Made by a program: the position numbers and the translations under genes. This document shows, one piece after another, positions 1-5,271 of a DNA stretch of 5,933 bases. This DNA comes from Candidatus Omnitrophota bacterium (GTDB lineage: Bacteria; NPL-UPA2; BS750m-G34). Below the pieces are notes generated by a model. The model was not told the DNA's origin, did not search any database, and saw only the letters and a list, made by a program, of their open reading frames with translations. Where the stretch lies: NCBI GenBank assembly GCA_030640045.1, contig DAOWKF010000073.1, positions 1 through 5,933 on the forward strand. Direction: 5' to 3'. The stretch's first letter is position 1; each line of letters opens with the position of its first letter.

Positions 1-375
1 CCATCCAAATAGTTTAAAAAGTATTGGCGCGGTCAAATAATAAGGGAGATTTGAAATTATTTTGATTTTTTCTTTTGTCTTAGAAAAGACCATTTTCTCC
101 CAATCAATCTTTAGACAATCCCCTTCGATAAGCCTGCACCATGCACCACGTTGGGTACATGGCATACCCTGCATCGTCCTTAAATAAGAGCAAAATTCTC
201 TGTCAATCTCTATACCTACCACACGGGCACCGGTTTTAATAATTTCTTGTGTGAGGATACCTCTTCCAGGCCCTATCTCCACAACTATTTCACCTGGTTT
301 AAGCTCCCCCAAGGCTACTATTTTTTGAGCTATACTTTTATTCTTCAGCAGATGCTGGCCAAATCTCTTCCGCAC
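1..375 (-). CDS. rsmA: 16S rRNA dimethyladenosine transferase RsmA/KsgA (partial, N-terminal 125 codons)
   Basis: By family, RsmA uses S-adenosylmethionine to dimethylate two adjacent adenines in the 3'-terminal hairpin of 16S rRNA late in small-subunit assembly, in the cytoplasm. The visible part begins with RKRFGQHLL, the family N-terminus, then has the SAM-binding motif EIGPGRGILT (residues 33-42), the acidic motif IEID (55-58) and the catalytic-type motif NLPYYLTAP (109-117). The gene runs off the left edge, so the C-terminal RNA-binding domain is not seen. The start is GTG at 375-373: it sits directly before RKRFGQ, and an in-frame TAA lies three codons upstream. The G of GTG is also the last base of the pdxA TAG stop, so the genes overlap by 1 nt and are probably translationally coupled; no Shine-Dalgarno site is visible. 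Residues 67-82 are Cys/Trp-containing and about 5 residues longer than I recall for E. coli or B. subtilis RsmA. Confidence 0.95.
   Translation of the reverse strand, partial: MRKRFGQHLLKNKSIAQKIVALGELKPGEIVVEIGPGRGILTQEIIKTGARVVGIEIDREFCSYLRTMQGMPCTQRGAWCRLIEGDCLKIDWEKMVFSKTKEKIKIISNLPYYLTAPILFKLFGW
139..162 (-). repeat. Short inverted repeat inside rsmA, next to a tandem 7-mer
   Basis: On the minus strand CCATGTACC (162-154) and GGTGCATGG (147-139) can pair as a 9-bp RNA stem, one pair being a U-G wobble, around a 6-nt loop. Beside it on the plus strand TGCACCA is duplicated perfectly in tandem (135-141 and 142-148). A second, mutually exclusive small inverted repeat, GGGTA/TACCC, lies at 153-169. 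The block coincides with the region where RsmA is a few residues longer than usual. It may be a small duplication or insertion kept in frame, or chance. Confidence 0.45.
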
Positions 376-1331
376 TATTTTTTATTTTTTACAAGCCTCG
401 CTGCAATCTTCACTGCCTCAAGAAATGAGCTTTCCTTGGCACAGCCTTTGCCTACAATATCATAGGCTGTGCCATGTCCAGGAGAGGTGCGGATTATCGG
501 CAGGCCGAGGGTCACATTGACGCTTTTTTCAAAATAATTCATCTTTAGAGGTATAAGGCCCTGGTCATGATACATCGCCACAACCATATCAAATTTATCT
601 ACATGACGAAAAAGGCTATCAGCCGGATAAGGTCCTGAGACCTTTATACCTCTACGACAGGCCTCTTTAATTGCCGGCAGAATCTCTTTCTTTTCTTCCC
701 TTCCTAAAAGCCCTTCTTCTCCTGCATGCGGATTAAGTCCGGTTACAGCTATATGAGGACTATTAATCCCAAGAGACGGACAAGCCGCATTTGCAAAGAT
801 TATATTTTTAAGGACCTCTCTTTTTTTAATAAACCTGCTTACATCTTTTAAAGGGACGTGACGTGTAACAAGGACAACCCTGATCCCTCCTCCAATGAGG
901 AGCATGGCAAATTCCTTAGTTTTCGTAAGATGGGCTAGAAACTCTGTGTGGCCGGGGAAAGGAAGTCCTGCCTCTTCCATCCTCTTTTTATTAATAGGTA
1001 ATGTCACTATCCCCTGGACACTTCCTGAAAGGGCCATGCTAACTGCTTTTTTAATAGATTTAATAGCAAGTTTTGCAGGTGATAAATTCGCCTTTTCTAT
1101 CTCAATCAAATCTATCTCCCCTCTCTTAAATGTGGCCTTGCTTATGTCTTTGATTTTATTAATCTTAATAGATGCCCTGATTAATTTACAGGCGCGCTTA
1201 AGAGGGAATACCTTTCCTATAACTATCGGCCTGCAAAACCTGAGTATTGCACCTGAAGCAAAGGCCTTGATTATTATCTCCGGCCCAATGCCGGCGACAT
1301 CACCGATAGTTAAGGCAAGGATTGGTTTAAT
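375..1331 (-). CDS. pdxA: 4-hydroxythreonine-4-phosphate dehydrogenase PdxA, inferred ATT start
   Basis: By family, PdxA is a cytoplasmic, metal-dependent NAD(P) enzyme that oxidises 4-phosphohydroxy-L-threonine; the decarboxylated product is condensed by PdxJ in the DXP-dependent route to pyridoxal phosphate. The 318-residue reading, close to the usual ~330, has GDVAGIGPE (10-18), GHTEF (127-131) and three histidines in the positions of the metal ligands: RHVPLKD (His158), NPHAGEEG (His202) and YHDQG (His255), then GLPIIRTSPGHGTA (276-289). No ATG, GTG or TTG exists between the upstream in-frame TAG (1373-1371) and TTG at 1109. Starting at 1109 would delete 74 residues including GDVAGIGPE. 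ATT at 1331-1329 gives a family-like start (KPILALTIGD) and overlaps the surA TAA by one base, so I place the start there. The function is secure apart from possible relatives acting on D-threonate phosphate; the surA/rsmA context favours true PdxA. Confidence 0.93.
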   Translation of the reverse strand: MKPILALTIGDVAGIGPEIIIKAFASGAILRFCRPIVIGKVFPLKRACKLIRASIKINKIKDISKATFKRGEIDLIEIEKANLSPAKLAIKSIKKAVSMALSGSVQGIVTLPINKKRMEEAGLPFPGHTEFLAHLTKTKEFAMLLIGGGIRVVLVTRHVPLKDVSRFIKKREVLKNIIFANAACPSLGINSPHIAVTGLNPHAGEEGLLGREEKKEILPAIKEACRRGIKVSGPYPADSLFRHVDKFDMVVAMYHDQGLIPLKMNYFEKSVNVTLGLPIIRTSPGHGTAYDIVGKGCAKESSFLEAVKIAARLVKNKK

Positions 1332-2289
1332 TTTTTTTAATAGAGATATAGGAATTTTCTTTGAGGTTAGCTAACCACTTTTGATAAATGTTTGCAAATT
1401 TTTCCTGAAAAAGTTTTTGTTTTATTTCTTCCTTAACTTCATCAAAATTCTTTGCCTGGGCCTCTTTTACAGCCTCGACCTTCATAATCTGATAGCCCAA
1501 TCTCGTTTTGATTATGTCACTTACTTCTCCAACCTTAAGGGCCTTTATGACATCTCTTATTTCAGGGATAAGCTTATCTTCCTCCAGAAAACCCAGGTCT
1601 CCTCCGGATGAAGCATTCGGATCTTCTGAATATTCCTTGGCGAGCATAGAAAAATCTTCTCCTTGTTTTATCTTAGCCAGCACCTCCTGCGCTTTTTTTT
1701 CTACATCCTCCCCGGGGCTATCTTTAATTAGAATATGTTTAATCCTGTACTTGGTTTCGTGAAAAAATTCACTCCTATTGGTCTCATAGTAATTGCGAAT
1801 CTCCTCTATGTCTACACTGACCTTTAATTTCACTTCCTGGTCAACAAGCCTCTTAATGCAAAGCTGGTTCTCCAGACGTTTAGAAAATTTGGCCATGGTA
1901 ATCTTCTGTTCTTCCAGCGCCTGTTTAAATTTATCTTCACTGGCAAATGTCTTTTTTACATTTTCGAGCATAGCCCTGATTTCCCCGGGACTGACCTCGA
2001 TACTGCGGCTCTTTGCCTCCTGGAGCAGGATCTTTGTATCAATAAGTTTATTTAAAATTTCCTCTCTCGCCCGCGTTAATTTCTCAACTAACTCCTCTCC
2101 CTCGTAAGCAGCCTGAAATTGTTTGCGCAAGGGGCTAAGGGTAGTTTCTATCTCGCTCAATAATATTACCTCGCCATTGACAACGGCTATGATTTTCTCT
2201 ACTACTGAAGACTCGGAGAAGAGAGTATTCTGGCTGAGGAAGAGGAAGATAACAAAGGCAATTAGAGAAAAAGAATTTTTAATCTTCAC
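1327..2289 (-). CDS. surA: SurA-like periplasmic peptidyl-prolyl cis-trans isomerase / chaperone
   Basis: By family, SurA-type proteins escort and fold outer-membrane proteins in the periplasm. This 320-residue protein has a basic n-region and hydrophobic core (VKIKNSFSLIAFVIFLFL) followed by a polar stretch, a plausible signal peptide cleaved near residue 25. Next comes the SurA N-terminal chaperone region opening with IAVVNGEVILLSEIE (about 34-48) and continuing as charged helices to about 160. A single parvulin (PpiC) domain follows at about 178-275, with IKHILI, YSEDPNASSGGDLGF and GYQIMKVE. E. coli SurA has two parvulin domains, so this is the shorter architecture common in other phyla. 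The GTG start at 2289 is chosen because it puts the signal peptide at the N-terminus; TTG at 2334 would add a Trp-rich extension overlapping the glycosyltransferase gene by 56 nt. It overlaps that gene by 11 nt and pdxA by 1 nt. The symbol rests on domains plus the surA-pdxA-rsmA order. Confidence 0.88.
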   Translation of the reverse strand: MKIKNSFSLIAFVIFLFLSQNTLFSESSVVEKIIAVVNGEVILLSEIETTLSPLRKQFQAAYEGEELVEKLTRAREEILNKLIDTKILLQEAKSRSIEVSPGEIRAMLENVKKTFASEDKFKQALEEQKITMAKFSKRLENQLCIKRLVDQEVKLKVSVDIEEIRNYYETNRSEFFHETKYRIKHILIKDSPGEDVEKKAQEVLAKIKQGEDFSMLAKEYSEDPNASSGGDLGFLEEDKLIPEIRDVIKALKVGEVSDIIKTRLGYQIMKVEAVKEAQAKNFDEVKEEIKQKLFQEKFANIYQKWLANLKENSYISIKKN

Positions 2290-3148
2290 GCCGGCCCATT
2301 TTAACCACGAGGTCAGCCACAATCCCCAGGACAAAGATTATCAAACCCGCCAGAAATATCATAATATCCGATTCCTTAATCCTATGGATGACAACTGCAT
2401 CATACAGAGTCTTAGCAAAACCCCATAGAAGGATTAAAGAGGCTAACGGGAAAAATATCTTTAACGGTCTAAAATACATGACAGTGCGAAAGACTAACAT
2501 AAGATAGGCGTAGGTATCAGTAATGGGATGAAACTTGGAACGGCCCACGCGCGGATAATATTCGATAGGGATATATTTGACCTCGAGGTTATCGCTTAAA
2601 AATGCAACAGTAATAGTGCTTACCCATGAATGTCCCTGGGGAAGAATATTAAAATATCGTAAAGCCAGGTCCCTGCGAAATGCCCTGAAACCAGAATTTA
2701 GATCCGGGATCTTTGCCCGCGTAATATACTCAGCCAGTTTTCTAATCACAAATTTTACAGGACCGCGCAGAAGGCGCCAGCTCCCCCTCTCCTTCTTCCG
2801 CCATCCCACCACCATATCGTATCCTTCCATCTCTTTAATAAGACGGGGGAGATCATGATTGGGATAGGTATTGTCAGCATCGGTAGTAGCTATAATTTCT
2901 CCCCTGGCCTGCTTAATGCCGGTCATGATAGCCCGGCCGGTACCGCGGTTAGATTTATGTTGGATAAGGATTACATCTTTACTTTTAGCAATCCGTGCTG
3001 TGTTGTCAGTTGACCCATCATCAACTACTATAAGCTCATACTCATAGCTGCTTTTTGCCATGGCCTCTTTGACAGTGTCTATATCTTTGCCAATGGCCTC
3101 TTCTTCATTAAAGGCAGGAATAATTATAGTAACTTTTGGCATAGTCAT
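2279..3148 (-). CDS. Family 2 glycosyltransferase, dolichyl/polyprenyl-phosphate sugar synthase type, with C-terminal membrane helices
   Basis: The protein has 289 residues. Residues 4-210 form a GT-A family 2 domain: PAFNEEEAI (11-19), nucleotide-binding VVDDGSTDNT (41-50), KSNRGTGRA (65-73), metal-binding TTDADNTYP (88-96), DLNSGFRAF (149-157) and the YYPRVGRSKF segment (197-206) seen in Dpm1-like enzymes. Two hydrophobic segments at about 229-249 and 262-284 anchor it in the inner membrane, active domain in the cytoplasm. By family it should move a sugar from a nucleotide sugar to undecaprenyl phosphate or a similar lipid; the sugar cannot be told from sequence. ATG at 3148 is preferred because AGAG (3159-3156) lies 7 nt upstream; ATG at 3142 is an alternative. 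It is first in the operon with surA, pdxA and rsmA, and diverges from the diguanylate cyclase gene across 93 bp. No enzyme for lipid flipping is adjacent. Confidence 0.9.
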   Translation of the reverse strand: MTMPKVTIIIPAFNEEEAIGKDIDTVKEAMAKSSYEYELIVVDDGSTDNTARIAKSKDVILIQHKSNRGTGRAIMTGIKQARGEIIATTDADNTYPNHDLPRLIKEMEGYDMVVGWRKKERGSWRLLRGPVKFVIRKLAEYITRAKIPDLNSGFRAFRRDLALRYFNILPQGHSWVSTITVAFLSDNLEVKYIPIEYYPRVGRSKFHPITDTYAYLMLVFRTVMYFRPLKIFFPLASLILLWGFAKTLYDAVVIHRIKESDIMIFLAGLIIFVLGIVADLVVKMGRRED

Positions 3149-3171
3149 ATTTTATCTCTAATAATTCACAA

Positions 3172-3199
3172 AATCAAATAAAAAATAAAAAATTTGATT
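3172..3199. repeat. Inverted repeat AATCAAAT / ATTTGATT in the divergent promoter region
   Basis: AATCAAAT (3172-3179) and ATTTGATT (3192-3199) are perfect 8-bp inverted arms around a 12-bp A-rich spacer. The repeat spans the candidate minus-strand -10 and ends 5 bp before the plus-strand -35, a position where a dimeric repressor could affect both genes. In so A/T-rich a region it could also be chance. Confidence 0.35.
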
Positions 3200-3210
3200 G
3201 ATATTGACAA
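3182..3210 (-). promoter_or_regulatory. Candidate sigma70-type promoter for the glycosyltransferase-surA-pdxA-rsmA operon
   Basis: On the minus strand TTGTCA (3210-3205, five of six consensus bases) is followed after exactly 17 nt by TATTTT (3187-3182, four of six). Transcription would begin near 3175, giving a leader of about 27 nt before ATG 3148. The -35 shares bases with the -35 of the divergent plus-strand promoter. The region is very A/T rich, so the weak -10 could be fortuitous. Confidence 0.45.
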
Positions 3211-3232
3211 AAACAAAAGGAGTGGGTATACT
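3204..3232 (+). promoter_or_regulatory. Strong sigma70-type promoter for the diguanylate cyclase gene
   Basis: TTGACA (3204-3209, perfect consensus) and TATACT (3227-3232, five of six) are separated by exactly 17 nt. The expected transcription start is about 3238-3240, only 2-4 nt before ATG 3242. The AAAGGAG at 3216-3222 lies within the promoter spacer and would not be in this transcript. Confidence 0.7.
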
Positions 3233-3241
3233 TCAAGTAAT

Positions 3242-4456
3242 ATGAAGAGATATAAAATAGTTATAAGCTTATTGATCCTCACCGGATTAGGATTTGGAAA
3301 TTATCTGGCTCACAGATATTCCTTTAATGAACTGGAAATTATCCTGGTCAATTCCTTTATTATAATACTTTATTTCTTCTCTCGCGTGACTATCGCACGA
3401 AGAGAAAGGAGACTCAGCAGTATCAATAAAGAATATGAAAGACTGAACCTAATCTATGAAACCGAACATAACGACACGGAGATCCTGCACATCCTGGATG
3501 AAATCTCTGCGTCTTTTATGGCAAACAAAAACCTGCGGGCTGTCTTCGAACACACCTTAGACGGAATTCAGCAGGTATTGAAGGCGGAGATAGTTCTTCT
3601 TGAGATAATAACAGAAAAAGGTTCTATCCCAACCACCAAGGTAGTGAGGGGCCTTGAAAATCTGGAATTAAACGACAACATCTATATGAAGGTGATTGTC
3701 CAGGGAAGCTCTGTGCTTATAAATAATTTGAGTTCGTATCACACAGAATATAGAAGATATAAGTCTCTCGCTGACCAGGGCATTAGCTCTTTTCTTATCG
3801 CTCCTTTGAAACTGACTAAAGAACCTATAGGATTGCTGGGGATATTTGCTAAAGAGGCTTTTGACTTTACAGGAGAGGAATTAAGGCTGCTTACCACCTT
3901 TACCACCCATGCAAGTTTAATTATTGAAAACGCAAGACTCTTAGAGACAACCAGGCGCCTGTCCATAACCGACGAATTAACACAGCTCTATAATTTCCGC
4001 CACTTCCAGAATAGATTTAAAAATGAATTTCAAAGGGCCAAACGCTATAAACATAACATGTCAATCTTAATGTGTGATATAGACTATTTTAAAAACTATA
4101 ATGACACAAATGGACACGAGGCAGGTAATGAAATCCTGAAAAAGGTAGCCGGGATTATGACAAATTCAGCAAGGGACGTCGATTTAATAGCCCGGTATGG
4201 CGGAGAGGAATTTGTCCTTGTCCTGATTGAGACAAGCAAAGATAACGCGAAACTCTTTGCTGAAAGACTAAAAGAGAAGATAGAAAAAGAGACCTTCCCC
4301 CATCAAGAGAAACAACCTAACGGTAATCTGACCATTACGATAGGAGTGGCTGGTTTTCCTGAAGATGCCGTTACTTCAAATGAACTAATAGAATACGCTG
4401 ATAAAGCACTCTATCGCGGGAAAAAAGAGGGGAGAAACAGGGCCATAGCCTATTGA
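3242..4456 (+). CDS. Membrane-anchored GAF-GGDEF diguanylate cyclase
   Basis: By family it makes cyclic di-GMP from two GTP. The 404-residue protein has two hydrophobic segments (about 5-23 and 31-48), a short charged linker likely to be coiled coil (52-85), a GAF sensor-like domain (about 93-230) and a C-terminal GGDEF domain (about 240-402). The cyclase domain looks active: DELTQLYNFRHF (244-255), metal-site CDIDYFK (278-284), NGHEAGNEIL (290-299), and the signature GGEEF (320-324), an accepted active variant. RDVD (311-314), five residues before it, fits the RxxD product-inhibition site. The GAF ligand cannot be inferred. ATG 3242 is chosen because it starts the basic and hydrophobic N-terminus; an in-frame TTG at 3194 would place the promoter inside the coding region. 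It diverges from the glycosyltransferase gene and converges on the ABC ATPase gene with 10 bp between stops. No phosphodiesterase or c-di-GMP receptor is visible nearby. Confidence 0.93.
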   Translation: MKRYKIVISLLILTGLGFGNYLAHRYSFNELEIILVNSFIIILYFFSRVTIARRERRLSSINKEYERLNLIYETEHNDTEILHILDEISASFMANKNLRAVFEHTLDGIQQVLKAEIVLLEIITEKGSIPTTKVVRGLENLELNDNIYMKVIVQGSSVLINNLSSYHTEYRRYKSLADQGISSFLIAPLKLTKEPIGLLGIFAKEAFDFTGEELRLLTTFTTHASLIIENARLLETTRRLSITDELTQLYNFRHFQNRFKNEFQRAKRYKHNMSILMCDIDYFKNYNDTNGHEAGNEILKKVAGIMTNSARDVDLIARYGGEEFVLVLIETSKDNAKLFAERLKEKIEKETFPHQEKQPNGNLTITIGVAGFPEDAVTSNELIEYADKALYRGKKEGRNRAIAY

Positions 4457-4466
4457 AAAAAACAGC

Positions 4467-5207
4467 TCAGAATTCTCCCTCCATAGTACCAACCTCAAGC
4501 TTAATCTCAGCCCTCTCTTCTACCCTCTCTACCTTACCGTCGCGTATCCAAAAAATTCTATCAGATACATCAAGCATCTTAAGGTCGTGGGTAGCAGAGA
4601 TTATAGTTACCTTCTTCTCCTTATTCAGACGCTTCAAGAGATCTATAATCTCTTTACCTGTTTTTAAATCGAGATTCCCTGTAGGCTCATCAGCCAGGAC
4701 TATGGCCGGGTCATTTGCCAGGGCTCTCGCTACAGCCACCCTCTGCTGCTGCCCGCCTGACAGTTCCAGAGGCTTATGGTGAAAGCGGTCCCCCAGACCT
4801 ACAAGATTTAAAAGCTCCATGCCTTTATTCATGCTGTCATCCGTAGACATGCCTGCAAAAATCATAGGCAGGGTAACATTCTCCATGGCAGTCATAACCG
4901 GGATAAGATTAAATGTCTGGAAGATGTAACCTATCTTTCTACAGCGGAGCCATGCCAGTTCATAGGCATCGAGCTGGGCTACATCTACCTCGTCAATATA
5001 CACCTTGCCCTCGGTCGGTTTGTCCAGACCGCCGATCATATTGAAGAGGGTGGACTTACCCGAGCCTGAAGGCCCCATAATGGATATGTATTCTCCTCTC
5101 TTTATTTCAAGGTTGATGCCTTTGAGAGCTTCAAGAGGAATCTTTCCCAGTATAAAGACCTTTTTTACGTCCCTTGTTCTGACTACGTTCTGTTGTGTCA
5201 TTGGCAT
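4467..5207 (-). CDS. ABC transporter ATP-binding protein, LolD/MacB type
   Basis: This 246-residue cytoplasmic ATPase energises the permease encoded just upstream. All motifs are intact: Walker A GPSGSGKST (45-53), Q-loop YIFQTFNLIP (94-103), signature LSGGQQQRVAVARAL (149-163), Walker B IVLADEPTGNLD (169-180) and H-loop THD (His207). The N-terminal VFILGKIPLEALKGINLEI pattern and DEPTGNLD are typical of the LolD/MacB/FtsE group that pairs with FtsX-type permeases and powers lipoprotein release, efflux or cell-wall signalling rather than ordinary solute import. ATG 5207 is chosen because AAGGGGGG (5222-5215) lies 7 nt upstream; ATG 5237 has no such site and would place that G run inside the coding sequence. 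The acidic tail after about residue 226 is slightly longer than the core domain. Substrate unknown; neither a LolA-like carrier nor an HlyD-like adaptor is in the window. Confidence 0.92.
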   Translation of the reverse strand: MPMTQQNVVRTRDVKKVFILGKIPLEALKGINLEIKRGEYISIMGPSGSGKSTLFNMIGGLDKPTEGKVYIDEVDVAQLDAYELAWLRCRKIGYIFQTFNLIPVMTAMENVTLPMIFAGMSTDDSMNKGMELLNLVGLGDRFHHKPLELSGGQQQRVAVARALANDPAIVLADEPTGNLDLKTGKEIIDLLKRLNKEKKVTIISATHDLKMLDVSDRIFWIRDGKVERVEERAEIKLEVGTMEGEF

Positions 5208-5214
5208 GATTTTA

Positions 5215-5222
5215 CCCCCCTT
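5215..5222 (-). promoter_or_regulatory. Ribosome binding site deciding the ABC ATPase start
   Basis: AAGGGGGG on the minus strand, 7 nt before ATG 5207. It selects MPMTQQ as the N-terminus over the upstream in-frame ATG at 5237. Confidence 0.75.
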
Positions 5223-5243
5223 GAATGTGTAACCCATCGTAAT

Positions 5244-5271
5244 AGCTTATAGCTTACGACTTACAGCTTAC
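5244..5271. repeat. Four-copy heptamer tandem repeat between permease and ATPase genes
   Basis: On the plus strand the units are AGCTTAT (5244-5250), AGCTTAC (5251-5257), GACTTAC (5258-5264) and AGCTTAC (5265-5271): four contiguous 7-bp copies with few differences. The last base overlaps the permease stop codon. The array fills much of the 63-bp gap before the ATPase gene and would be transcribed as a short leader between the two cistrons. No function can be read from it. Confidence 0.75.

Noticed and set aside
247..465. Plus-strand open frame of 72 codons over the rsmA/pdxA junction
   Set aside because: Antisense to two well-supported genes, no Shine-Dalgarno site and no recognisable protein features.
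375..1109. pdxA starting at TTG 1109 (244 residues)
   Set aside because: It removes conserved N-terminal sequence including GDVAGIGPE, which is in the same open frame upstream.
895..1374. Long plus-strand open frame (159 codons) opposite pdxA
   Set aside because: It is the antisense shadow of pdxA, whose minus-strand reading carries clear family motifs; no domain or ribosome site on the plus strand.
2279..2334. surA starting at TTG 2334
   Set aside because: It adds a Trp-rich 15-residue extension in front of a normal signal peptide and lengthens the overlap with the glycosyltransferase gene to 56 nt.
3194..3241. Diguanylate cyclase starting at TTG 3194
   Set aside because: That stretch contains a near-consensus promoter and encodes a polar 16-residue lead before the membrane segment; ATG 3242 is better.
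2279..4456. Glycosyltransferase plus diguanylate cyclase as a c-di-GMP-controlled exopolysaccharide system
   Set aside because: The GT2 enzyme is of the lipid-phosphate-sugar type, not a processive polysaccharide synthase, and no PilZ or other c-di-GMP receptor is visible; adjacency alone is weak.
5205..5237. ABC ATPase starting at ATG 5237
   Set aside because: No ribosome site precedes it, while AAGGGGGG sits 7 nt before ATG 5207.
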